Source: Empedobacter stercoris
Lineage (GTDB): Bacteria; Bacteroidota; Bacteroidia; Flavobacteriales; Weeksellaceae
NCBI RefSeq assembly: GCF_965137335.1
Contig: NZ_CBCRZD010000012.1
Reading direction: 5' to 3' (one strand)
DNA length: 64,000 nt
Shown here: positions 7,683-15,155 of the stretch, piece after piece
Layout: each line of letters opens with the position of its first letter
Position numbering within the stretch: position 1 is the stretch's first letter
Notes under the pieces: generated by a model
What the model was told of the DNA's origin: nothing
Database searches by the model: none
What the model saw: the letters and a program-made list of their open reading frames with translations, nothing else
Position numbers and translations under genes: made by a program

Positions 7683-9005
7683 ATGAGTCAACAAAATGAC
7701 CAAAAAATTGTCTTAGCGATCGACGAAAAACCGAAGTTAGGACAAGGAATATTATTGAGTATACAGCATCTTTTTGCAATGTTCGGAGCTACAGTATTAG
7801 TTCCTGCCTTAACAGGAATGTCGCCTGCAATTGCATTAATTTCGAGTGGAATAGGAACATTGGTTTTCATCCTTATAACAAGAGGAAAAGTTCCTTCTTA
7901 TTTGGGTTCTTCATTCGCATTTATCAATCCAATTATAGCAATGAAAGCGTTAGAAGCAAATCCTGAAAGTGGTATTGCAGTAGGTAGTTTTTTAGTCGGA
8001 AGTTTTTTAGTCGGAGTTACTTATTCCATTGTCTCGCTTATCATCGCAACAGCAGGTACAAAGTGGCTGATGAAACTTTTACCACCAATTGTCGTAGGTC
8101 CAGTTATTATGGTTATTGGTCTGGGATTGGCTTCAACAGCAATTAAAATGGTGACAAATAATCCTACTGGAGAATATGATTTAACATATGTTACCATTGG
8201 TTTTGTTACATTGATTATTACGGTGATCACCGCAATTTTTAGTAGAGGATTTTTAAGTGTTATCCCTATTTTAGTTGGGATTATTGGTGGATATCTTTTT
8301 GCTATTGCAATGGGAGTAGTTAATTTAGAACCTGTTTTACAAGCGAAATGGTTTATGGTTCCAGATTTTACTATTCCATTTATCAATTATACTCCTACAC
8401 TATCTTGGTATGTTATTTTCCTGATGATTCCAGTTGCAATTGTACCTATTGCTGAACACATTGGACATCAATTAGTCTTAAGTAAAGTAGTTAACAAAGA
8501 TTTGATTGATGATCCTGGCTTAGACAAATCGATGTTAGGAGATGGAGTTGCGACGATGATTGCTGCGTGTTTGGGCGGACCTCCTAATACAACATATGGT
8601 GAAAACATTGGCGTTTTGGCTATAACAAGAGCATTTAGTATTTATGTATTTGTTGGCGCTGCCTGTTTTGCTATTTTATTTGGATTTTGCGGAAAAATTT
8701 CAGCTCTATTAAGCACAATTCCAACACCTGTAATGGGTGGAGTTTCCATTTTATTATTCGGAATTATCGCTTCGAGTGGTTTGAGAATGTTGATTGAAAA
8801 TAAAGTAGATTTCAAGGTTAAACGAAACTTAATCATATCTTCTGTTATTCTAATCATTGGAATTGGAGGAGCAGCAATTCATATTGGAGATTTATTTTCG
8901 TTAGAAGGAATGGCTTTGGCGTCTATCATTGGTGTTGCATTAAATTTAATCCTTCCAGGAAGAGAGATTATAACATTCAAAGAAATGTTTGATGAAGAAG
9001 ATTAA
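7683..9005 (+). CDS. uraA: Uracil:proton symporter, NCS2 family
   Basis: An inner-membrane nucleobase transporter with about 14 membrane segments. The NCS2 signature is clear: IAEHIGH with a substrate-binding Glu near residue 258, and GGPPNTTYGENIG with the second Glu near residue 307, the arrangement of E. coli UraA. I chose the ATG at 7683 (MSQQNDQKIV, 440 aa) because a -7 promoter element lies between it and an upstream TTG. A perfect 15-bp tandem duplication at 7986-8015 repeats SFLVG within a membrane helix. Uracil is the best guess; xanthine or another base is possible. Confidence 0.9.
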   Translation: MSQQNDQKIVLAIDEKPKLGQGILLSIQHLFAMFGATVLVPALTGMSPAIALISSGIGTLVFILITRGKVPSYLGSSFAFINPIIAMKALEANPESGIAVGSFLVGSFLVGVTYSIVSLIIATAGTKWLMKLLPPIVVGPVIMVIGLGLASTAIKMVTNNPTGEYDLTYVTIGFVTLIITVITAIFSRGFLSVIPILVGIIGGYLFAIAMGVVNLEPVLQAKWFMVPDFTIPFINYTPTLSWYVIFLMIPVAIVPIAEHIGHQLVLSKVVNKDLIDDPGLDKSMLGDGVATMIAACLGGPPNTTYGENIGVLAITRAFSIYVFVGAACFAILFGFCGKISALLSTIPTPVMGGVSILLFGIIASSGLRMLIENKVDFKVKRNLIISSVILIIGIGGAAIHIGDLFSLEGMALASIIGVALNLILPGREIITFKEMFDEED

Positions 9006-9015
9006 TCAAATCATA

Positions 9016-9049
9016 AAAAAATGGCGAACAGTAATGTTCGCCATTTTTT
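9016..9049. terminator. Bidirectional rho-independent terminator
   Basis: The perfect inverted repeat AAAATGGCGAAC/GTTCGCCATTTT has a 6-base loop, an A-run on the left and a T-run on the right. It separates the convergent uraA and reductase genes. Confidence 0.85.
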
Positions 9050-9063
9050 TATTAATCTTATTT

Positions 9064-10113
9064 CTAAACATCATCAAAATCAATTGATAAAGTAGCCGAT
9101 TTTGGTCGAGAAATACACGCTAATGTTATTCCTTCTTCGTAATCAGAATCCGTTAATACATAGTTGTCTCCAATATGCACTTCGCCTTCTGTCACCTTAC
9201 ACATACAAGAAGAACAAACACCTCCTTTACAAGAATAAGGTGCGTCAATACCAGCATCTAACATGGTATCAACCAAATTTTTTCCTCTATCCCAAGTCAC
9301 TTCAGATGTTTCACCATCGAGTGTTACTGTAACTTGAACCGTTTGAGGACCTTCATCGTGTTTAGTAAAAATATCTTCTGTTTTAACAGATGGATTAAAC
9401 ATTTCAAAATGAATATGTTTTTCGATAATTCCCGCTTCGTTTATTTTCTTAGCTAAAGTCAAAATCATTTCCTCAGGTCCACAAACCATTGCTTCATCAA
9501 CTTCATTGATATCGATGATTTGATTCAAGATTAAATCAAATTTTTTCTCATCAATTCGTCCGTTGTAAATGAAATTTTCTTGTTCTTGTCTTGTGAAAAA
9601 ATGATGAATAAAAACGTTGTTTGGATACTTTTGTTTCAATTCCGTCAAACGCTCTTTGAACATAATCGAATTTTCGTCTCTATTCACATAAAAAATGTGG
9701 AAGTTCACCCACTCCTCTGTTTGCAACGTAAACTCTAACATACTCATAATTGGTGTAATTCCACTACCTGCAGTAAAAGCCAATAATGTACGTTTTTCGT
9801 TGGGTTTTGTAGGAATTGTAAAGCGACCACTTGGTGTCGAAACTTCTAATTGATCTCCAACTTTTAAATCATTGAAAAGATAATTCGAAACTTTTCCGTT
9901 TGGTTGAGATTTTACCCCTATACTCCATTTTTTATCATTTGGAGAAACACATAAAGAGTAATCTCTTCGTTCTCCGTTTATGTTTAGTGTGATATATTGT
10001 CCAGGTAAAAAGTTGTATTGATCTTGCAATTCATCAGGAACATCAAATGTAATTTGAACCGAATCTGCTGTTAATTTTACAATTTCTTTTACCGTTAATA
10101 AATTAAATTTCAT
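9064..10113 (-). CDS. FAD/NAD(P)H oxidoreductase with C-terminal 2Fe-2S ferredoxin domain
   Basis: A flavin reductase of about 349 aa resembling PaaE and related phenol/hydroxylase reductases. The N-terminal FAD-binding barrel carries RDYS (near residues 50-53). The NAD(P)-binding domain carries GSGITP (near 116-121) and the late motif CGPEEM. A plant-type ferredoxin domain follows, with CKGGVCSSC and a fourth Cys in ACIS (295, 300, 303 and 333). It passes electrons from NAD(P)H to an unknown oxygenase or other acceptor; no phenylacetate-degradation genes are in the window. The ATG at 10113 is preferred to a TTG nine codons upstream. Confidence 0.88.
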   Translation of the reverse strand: MKFNLLTVKEIVKLTADSVQITFDVPDELQDQYNFLPGQYITLNINGERRDYSLCVSPNDKKWSIGVKSQPNGKVSNYLFNDLKVGDQLEVSTPSGRFTIPTKPNEKRTLLAFTAGSGITPIMSMLEFTLQTEEWVNFHIFYVNRDENSIMFKERLTELKQKYPNNVFIHHFFTRQEQENFIYNGRIDEKKFDLILNQIIDINEVDEAMVCGPEEMILTLAKKINEAGIIEKHIHFEMFNPSVKTEDIFTKHDEGPQTVQVTVTLDGETSEVTWDRGKNLVDTMLDAGIDAPYSCKGGVCSSCMCKVTEGEVHIGDNYVLTDSDYEEGITLACISRPKSATLSIDFDDV

Positions 10114-10168
10114 AGTCGTTTTACTATTTATAATTCTCAAAACAACTCAATATTTAAGATTGTTCTGC

Positions 10169-10176
10169 TAAATTTG
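10169..10176 (+). promoter_or_regulatory. -7 promoter element of mgsA
   Basis: TAAATTTG matches the Bacteroidota -7 box and lies 37 bases before the mgsA ATG. No good -33 box was found. Confidence 0.4.
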
Positions 10177-10213
10177 TACAAAAGTAAGATTTTAGATTAA
10201 ATAGAAAAAATAT

Positions 10214-10579
10214 ATGGAAATAGCATTGATCGCTCATGACGGTAAAAAAGCCGAAATGGTAAATTTTTTAATGAAACATAAAGAAGCGTTAAATAAAAAC
10301 AACATAGCTTTTATAGCAACTGGAACAACAGGTAAATACGCTGAACAAACGGGATTGAAAGTGACACGCTATCTTTCTGGACCTTTAGGTGGTGATGCAC
10401 AGATTGCAGCTCGTGTTGTAGAAGGAAAAACAAATATGGTTTTCTTTTTTAGAGATCCAATGGGAAAACATCCTCACGAACCAGACGTTAATATGTTATT
10501 GAGGTTGTGTGATGTACACAATATTCCTTTAGCTACAAACCCTGCTACTGCCGAAATGTTATTGGATCATTTAAAATAA
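10214..10579 (+). CDS. mgsA: Methylglyoxal synthase
   Basis: Converts dihydroxyacetone phosphate to methylglyoxal and phosphate, the entry to the methylglyoxal bypass of glycolysis. The 121-aa protein is full length for the family. His8 and KK in AHDGKK, the phosphate-binding TGTTG (36-40), SGPLGGD with Asp61, Asp81 in FRDPM, and HPHEPD (86-91) match the known active site. It stands alone between terminators. No glyoxalase gene is nearby. Confidence 0.95.
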   Translation: MEIALIAHDGKKAEMVNFLMKHKEALNKNNIAFIATGTTGKYAEQTGLKVTRYLSGPLGGDAQIAARVVEGKTNMVFFFRDPMGKHPHEPDVNMLLRLCDVHNIPLATNPATAEMLLDHLK

Positions 10580-10612
10580 AATATTTTTAATCAGTAAAAA
10601 TTAGAAAATAAT

Positions 10613-10640
10613 AAAAGGAACTAAAAATTTAGTTCCTTTT
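10613..10640. terminator. Bidirectional terminator between mgsA and the DUF3592 gene
   Basis: AAAAGGAACTAAA and TTTAGTTCCTTTT form a perfect inverted repeat that serves both convergent genes. Confidence 0.8.
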
Positions 10641-11070
10641 ATATGACATTTTTGAAGTAAATATTTTCTGGATTCTGCGGATCGATCAAAATATCGACAT
10701 CTTTTCCTTTTTTTAATCGTTCGTTCGCATTTACATCACCAAAATATTCGAACTCTGTATAATAAATTTTTTCTGTGTTAGGATGTGTGTAAAAAACTTC
10801 TACAACATAATCTGGTAAATGATTTTCGCCTAATAAGCTTCTTTTAATTTCTATAATATGAGCTTTAACTTTTAAACCTTTTTTTAATAATCTTGTGCGA
10901 TTTAGATAATCGAACAAAAAATTAAATCCTAAGTACCCCATTAACAAACTACATAATAAAAATATTATTCCAAGTAGTAGGTTAAAAAATATTTCAAGAT
11001 TTAAGAAAGAGCATAAAAGAACGAAACCTACACTTAAGAGTAAACATCCTATTGCTATTGACAATTTCAT
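10639..11070 (-). CDS. DUF3592-like membrane protein
   Basis: A 143-aa protein with two N-terminal membrane helices (about residues 1-25 and 30-56) followed by a beta-rich domain. The C-terminal phrase GKDVDILIDPQNPENIYF matches the DUF3592 pattern, in which a Tyr-rich central strand (VVEVFYTHPNTEKIYY) also recurs. Function is unknown. Its last codons overlap the terminator shared with mgsA. Confidence 0.65.
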   Translation of the reverse strand: MKLSIAIGCLLLSVGFVLLCSFLNLEIFFNLLLGIIFLLCSLLMGYLGFNFLFDYLNRTRLLKKGLKVKAHIIEIKRSLLGENHLPDYVVEVFYTHPNTEKIYYTEFEYFGDVNANERLKKGKDVDILIDPQNPENIYFKNVI

Positions 11071-11163
11071 TATTCTTGCATTTGATTTGTATTTTTCACA
11101 AATCGTACCAAAAACAATCTTTTTGTCCTAAAAATTTGATATTATTTATCATTTACCACACCC

Positions 11164-11820
11164 TTAGTAGGCTGCAGTAAATCTTTCTTTAATGTACTTC
11201 GCATTTTCTATTTCATCTGCAATGACAACCGCCACATCTTCTACAGACAAAACACTACGCCCTTCTTCATTAAAAACAGGCACATCTTTTCCAACTCTAT
11301 ATTTTCCTTTTCGCTCTCCTGATGTTCCCTGATGCATTTCTGGTGCTGGAGAAAACATCGTCCAATCCAATTCATTATCTTGTTTTAGGATATTGTAATA
11401 ATCTCTTGCAGCCAAAGCTCCTTGCTTGATTTCTTCTGGAAAACCAGGAGCGTCTACAATTTGTACTTCTTTTTCGTCATTCACATATAAACTTCCTGCA
11501 CCACCAATCACTATCAACCGTTTTACGCCTGCTAACTTCGTTGCCTCTTCAATTGCATTTGCTCCTTTTATATAATCTTCATAAATAGATGGATTTGACC
11601 ACCCAGCATTAAATGCACTTACAACTACATCCGCCCCTTTCAGGTCTGTAGACAAAGCTTGTACATCATTTACGTCTAAGGCAACTTTTGCTACATTTTT
11701 GCTATCCAAAACTTTATCTGTATTTCTTGCAAATGCTTTAATAGATTGATTTCTATCCACTAACTCTTCTACAATGTGTGAGCCTACAAAACCTGTTGCT
11801 CCAATTACTGCTACTTTCAT
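11164..11820 (-). CDS. NAD(P)-binding Rossmann reductase, NmrA/YwnB-like
   Basis: An atypical short-chain dehydrogenase of 218 aa. The N-terminus MKVAVIGATGFVGSHIVEEL is the dinucleotide-binding motif; the adenine-site Arg is in AFARNTDK. A typical active-site YxxxK is not evident, which fits the HSCARG/NmrA branch of redox-sensing or quinone-reducing proteins. It lies downstream of an Rrf2 regulator on the same strand, the arrangement of ywnA-ywnB in Bacillus. A 7-bp inverted repeat fills the 67-base gap between them and may be the operator. Confidence 0.85.
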   Translation of the reverse strand: MKVAVIGATGFVGSHIVEELVDRNQSIKAFARNTDKVLDSKNVAKVALDVNDVQALSTDLKGADVVVSAFNAGWSNPSIYEDYIKGANAIEEATKLAGVKRLIVIGGAGSLYVNDEKEVQIVDAPGFPEEIKQGALAARDYYNILKQDNELDWTMFSPAPEMHQGTSGERKGKYRVGKDVPVFNEEGRSVLSVEDVAVVIADEIENAKYIKERFTAAY

Positions 11821-11848
11821 TTTTTATAATTTGTTTGATTAATTATAT

Positions 11849-11871
11849 ATTGTAATTAATATAGTTACAAT
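11849..11871. promoter_or_regulatory. Inverted repeat, candidate operator upstream of the reductase gene
   Basis: ATTGTAA (11849-11855), nine bases, then TTACAAT (11865-11871) form a perfect 7-bp dyad between the Rrf2 gene and the reductase it probably controls. The size and symmetry suit a dimeric regulator. The assignment to the adjacent Rrf2 protein is inference. Confidence 0.4.
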
Positions 11872-11887
11872 TAAATTCAAAAAAAAT

Positions 11888-12295
11888 TTACTGAAAATCA
11901 TCAGAAAACTCTTTTAATGTTTTATGATTTAATGTTTTAATTAAGTCAGATTCCGCTTTATTAAATAAAACTTCAAGATTTGCGTTCATTTGTTTTCCAA
12001 TTGGACATTCAGGATTTGTTTGATTCATTTTTCCGAAAATATTTTCGTGATTTACAATTTTATAAACATCTCCAAGTAAGATATCGGCTGCATTTTTCGT
12101 CAAAAAAATTCCACCTTCTTTCCCTTTCTTCGAATTGATATAACCTGCTTCTTTCAAAAACCTAATTTCACGACGTACAACAACTGGATTTACATTGATA
12201 CTTCCTGCAATAAAATCAGAAGTAATTAATTGCCCCTGAAATTTTTCAGCCAAAACTAAAATATGTATAGCTGTTGCGAATCTTAAATTATTCAT
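11888..12295 (-). CDS. Rrf2 family transcriptional regulator (YwnA-like)
   Basis: A winged-helix DNA-binding protein of 135 aa. The helix-turn-helix and wing appear in NVNPVVVRREIRFLKEAGYI and KGKEGGIFLTK. Only one cysteine is present (PECPIG, near residue 96), so it lacks the three-Cys iron-sulfur site of IscR and may sense thiol oxidation or electrophiles. It is divergent from the Crp/Fnr gene at 12404 and upstream of the Rossmann reductase. A strong promoter lies just upstream. Confidence 0.9.
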   Translation of the reverse strand: MNNLRFATAIHILVLAEKFQGQLITSDFIAGSINVNPVVVRREIRFLKEAGYINSKKGKEGGIFLTKNAADILLGDVYKIVNHENIFGKMNQTNPECPIGKQMNANLEVLFNKAESDLIKTLNHKTLKEFSDDFQ

Positions 12296-12313
12296 TTTAA
12301 TGATTTAATACTT

Positions 12314-12345
12314 CAAAAGTAATCTTTTATTTTAAATGTAACAAA
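12314..12345 (-). promoter_or_regulatory. Promoter of the Rrf2 gene
   Basis: On the minus strand TTTG (12342-12345), a 20-base spacer and TACTTTTG (12314-12321) match the full Bacteroidota consensus. The predicted leader is only about a dozen bases. Confidence 0.65.
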
Positions 12346-12376
12346 TTTTGATACATTATTATTGATTAAATTCTGC

Positions 12377-12384
12377 TAAATTTG
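12377..12384 (+). promoter_or_regulatory. -7 promoter element of the Crp/Fnr gene
   Basis: TAAATTTG lies 19 bases upstream of the ATG at 12404. The nearest TTTG is too far upstream for a standard -33 box. Confidence 0.4.
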
Positions 12385-12403
12385 TAAACATACTGCTATA
12401 TGT

Positions 12404-12979
12404 ATGGAAAATTATAAAAAACATTTATCAACAATCATTGATTTGACCAAAGAACAATGGTCAAAAATAGAAAATGAATTGGTTGTAAAAGAATACAAAA
12501 AAAATGAGTTTATTTTAGAGCCAGGTGTATATTCTGAAGACTATTATTTTGTTGAATCGGGTGTTATTCGTTCTTACACAATTGATGATAATGGGAAAGA
12601 ACATGTACTACAATTTGGAACAGAAAATTGGATTGTAAGCGATCGAAACAGCGCTTTCTGTAAACAAAAATCTAAGTTTTACATTCAAGCAATTGAAGAC
12701 TCGACAGTGATATTGTTAAATGAAAAATTGAATGAACTAATTATTAGTTTGAACCCAAATTATTTAGCTGCACAAAACAAATTGATTCAGAATCATGTAC
12801 GTAGTTTACAAGACCGCATCAATTTATTACTTGGTGCTTCAGCAAAAACGCGCTATTTAGAGTTTATGCGTTTATACCCCAACCAACTTTCTCGCATCCC
12901 CCAATGGATGATTGCCTCTTATTTAGGAATCACGCCCGAGAGTTTAAGTAGAGTTCGTAAAGAAATTGCACATGGATAA
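12404..12979 (+). CDS. Crp/Fnr family transcriptional regulator
   Basis: A cyclic-nucleotide-binding-like beta barrel (about residues 20-115, with FVESGVIRSYTIDDNGKEHV) is joined to a C-terminal winged helix with the recognition segment IASYLGITPESLSRVRKEI. The canonical cAMP-binding Arg/Ser pair is not obvious and there is no cysteine cluster for an Fnr iron-sulfur centre, so the ligand is unknown. Such 190-aa Crp-like regulators are common in Flavobacteriia. Its 3' end overlaps the next gene by eight bases. Confidence 0.9.
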   Translation: MENYKKHLSTIIDLTKEQWSKIENELVVKEYKKNEFILEPGVYSEDYYFVESGVIRSYTIDDNGKEHVLQFGTENWIVSDRNSAFCKQKSKFYIQAIEDSTVILLNEKLNELIISLNPNYLAAQNKLIQNHVRSLQDRINLLLGASAKTRYLEFMRLYPNQLSRIPQWMIASYLGITPESLSRVRKEIAHG

Positions 12980-13571
12980 TTATAGTTTTGAAATTTTTGT
13001 ACCCAAAAAACCGAAAAAAAACAACAAGCAAATTGTAAAATTGATTCTATCTTTTCTTGCTGTTACAGTAATCAGCTTTGTTTTTTTAGAATTGAAAGTT
13101 TTTAAAAATCAAACGTATTATTACATTTTTATTGGACTTTTAGCAACAGTTGTGGCCTATTGGAATGGTTATTTCAAAAAACCATCAACAGAATTAAAAG
13201 GTAATTTTGATGGAAAACTTACTTTCTCAAAAGATGGAATTTCAGTAAAAGATCAATTTTTTGCTGTTAAGGATTTATTTTCCATTGTAATTGATAATGA
13301 TGATTATAAAGGAAAAGCAGTAAAATCATTTGGTGAATTTGAAACCCCAGAAGGTTCACACGGAATTAGTAATTTGATAACATTAAAAACCAAAGACAAA
13401 CAATTCATTGAAGTTTATTTCAAACAAAATTCGTTATCAGAATTTTCGAAAATAGAGCCTTTTTTAATCAATTATTACAAAAATAATCTACTTTCCGAAG
13501 AAGATTTAATTTCGATTATGCATTTAGAATATGACATCGATAAAAACGAATTAAAAAAGAAATTGAGATAA
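12972..13571 (+). CDS. Hypothetical membrane protein with a PH-like cytoplasmic region
   Basis: A 199-aa protein of no family I recognise. A short basic start (PKKPKKNNKQ) is followed by two membrane helices (about 25-45 and 50-66), then a soluble beta-rich domain of about 130 residues ending in a Lys-rich helix. The architecture resembles YcxB-like or PH-like membrane proteins, but that is a guess. The ATG at 12972 lies inside the last codons of the Crp/Fnr gene, so the pair is probably translationally coupled. Confidence 0.6.
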   Translation: MDNYSFEIFVPKKPKKNNKQIVKLILSFLAVTVISFVFLELKVFKNQTYYYIFIGLLATVVAYWNGYFKKPSTELKGNFDGKLTFSKDGISVKDQFFAVKDLFSIVIDNDDYKGKAVKSFGEFETPEGSHGISNLITLKTKDKQFIEVYFKQNSLSEFSKIEPFLINYYKNNLLSEEDLISIMHLEYDIDKNELKKKLR

Positions 13572-13610
13572 TTAAATCAACCTCTATTCTCTCGCTATCA
13601 TTATTTAATG

Positions 13611-13618
13611 TAATTTTG
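13611..13618 (+). promoter_or_regulatory. -7 promoter element of the DUF4241 gene
   Basis: TAATTTTG matches TAnnTTTG, 22 bases before the ATG at 13641. There is no clear -33 box. Confidence 0.4.
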
Positions 13619-13640
13619 TACCACTTTAAAATAAAAAAAT

Positions 13641-14396
13641 ATGCAACCAACAGCAGAATGGTTAAAAACTTGGGAATCTAAAAGAGAATTTACTTTGGCT
13701 CCTAACGACTTAGAAAAATATTTTACCGATAAAGAAATTGGTGGAGTTGAGATTGACCAAATTGATTTGGGAGAAGTGTCTTTGCCTTCAGGAAAGATTT
13801 TTGTGAATGATCCTTTGGGAGAATATTTATCAATGGATAAAGATCCTTATTTCCTTGAAACACCAAAAGGTAATTTTACTGTCACTGCAAGCATTGTAAA
13901 ATTTGAAGACGATGGTGATGTTGAAAACTTAATTGGTTGTGTTAAAGTTGCTTTTACAGACGAAAAACCTGTTCGTTATGAAGAAGCAATGAAAGGAATC
14001 GAGTTGATTGAAGAATTACAAGAAGGAGAATACTTTGGTTTCTCAATCGAAAGTGGTTTAGCGACTATTGTTGATGCAGAAGCAAAAGATTCTTTTGTAA
14101 AATTTATCGATGAGTTCGAAAGTAAAGGTGATGTCAATTTATACGATGATTATTTTAACGCATTATTCGTAGAAAATGCTAAAAATAATCCTAAATATCA
14201 ATCAGAAGAAGGAGATTGGATCAATTGGACAATTCCAACAACAGAATTTAAATCACCAATTTTTCAGGCTGGTTTCGGAGAAGGAATCTATCCTGCTTAT
14301 TTTGGATACAATGGAAAAGGAGAAATTGTTGCATTTTACATCCAATTCATCGATGCTGAATTAGAAGATTCAGAAGATGATGACGAATGGTTGTAA
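13641..14396 (+). CDS. DUF4241 domain protein
   Basis: An acidic cytosolic protein of 251 aa. The DUF4241 pattern is visible: LPSGKIFVNDPLG near residue 50, the central IGCVKVAF, and the C-terminal GFGEGIYPAYFGYNGKGEIV, followed by a strongly acidic tail (EDSEDDDEWL). The family has no established biochemical role. The gene stands alone between a promoter and a terminator. Confidence 0.75.
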   Translation: MQPTAEWLKTWESKREFTLAPNDLEKYFTDKEIGGVEIDQIDLGEVSLPSGKIFVNDPLGEYLSMDKDPYFLETPKGNFTVTASIVKFEDDGDVENLIGCVKVAFTDEKPVRYEEAMKGIELIEELQEGEYFGFSIESGLATIVDAEAKDSFVKFIDEFESKGDVNLYDDYFNALFVENAKNNPKYQSEEGDWINWTIPTTEFKSPIFQAGFGEGIYPAYFGYNGKGEIVAFYIQFIDAELEDSEDDDEWL

Positions 14397-14421
14397 TAGA
14401 TTTTTCGATCAAATAATATTT

Positions 14422-14451
14422 AAAATCCTTCAAGAAATTGAGGGATTTTTA
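14422..14451 (+). terminator. Rho-independent terminator
   Basis: AAAATCCTTCAA and TTGAGGGATTTT pair over 12 bp with one G-T wobble across a GAAA loop and end in T residues. Confidence 0.7.
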
Positions 14452-14498
14452 TATTTAAAATATGTATCTTAAACTATTATATCTCATATTTAAATTGA

Positions 14499-15103
14499 AT
14501 GAAAAAACTCCTGTTTTTCAATTTACTTATTATAGGAACAATAAGTTGTTCTAAGAAAGTTGATTATCAAAAAACAATTCAAGCAATTGAAGCTAATGGA
14601 AATTTATTTGATATGAATTAAGAGGAAAAACATATGTATTCAATAATCAAACAACTTATTATTTTTATCTTAATACTGATACAATTGAATATATAAGAGT
14701 TCTTAAATCAAAAATTCTGGATGATTATAAAAGTTTTATTAAAAATTACGAGCATTTTCCTGCAAAAGTTAATTTCTATAAATACAATAATTCTTATTCA
14801 ATCAAAGTTCAATACATAGAAAATAATGTCGTACAAACAGATAGTTTACCGATAAACAATAATCCAATGTTGTCTAAATTATTTATTGATTCAAAAAAGA
14901 AATACAACTTTTATAATAACAATCAAATAGTTGGTTATTATTTTAATCAGAAACTTAAAACAAAAACATATAGTTTGCGCAACTATAATAAACTATTTTA
15001 CACTAAAAATACAGAAAATAAAAATACTTACGATTTTAAAAATGAATATAAAATCTCTCAAAAATTGAAAGATAATTGGTATTTATTGGAACAAATTGAG
15101 TAA
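14499..15103 (+). pseudogene. Frameshifted lipoprotein gene
   Basis: The ATG at 14499 opens a lipoprotein signal (MKKLLFFNLLIIGTISCSKK, lipobox Cys17), but the frame stops at 14619-14621 after 40 codons. The next frame is open through the same spot (YELRGKTYVFNNQTTYYFYL) and continues for about 160 codons to the stop at 15101-15103. Joining the two by one missing base near 14610-14617 gives a lipoprotein of about 200 aa rich in Asn, Tyr and Lys. No family is recognised. A perfect terminator follows, so the locus was a real gene. Mutation and sequencing error cannot be separated here. Confidence 0.65.
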
Positions 15104-15107
15104 AAAC

Positions 15108-15136
15108 AAAAAACTCCCGCAAATGCGGGAGTTTTT
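15108..15136. terminator. Bidirectional rho-independent terminator
   Basis: AAAAACTCCCGCA and TGCGGGAGTTTTT form a GC-rich perfect hairpin between the lipoprotein locus and the convergent dsbD. Confidence 0.85.
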
Positions 15137-15155
15137 ATCTGTATATAAAAGATAA

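Noticed and set aside
8021..8386. Minus-strand ORF of 121 codons opposite uraA
   Set aside because: It is a shadow of the permease gene, with no start context, terminator or recognisable motif.
9114..9332. Plus-strand ORF opposite the 2Fe-2S reductase
   Set aside because: It is antisense to the ferredoxin domain and has no independent support.
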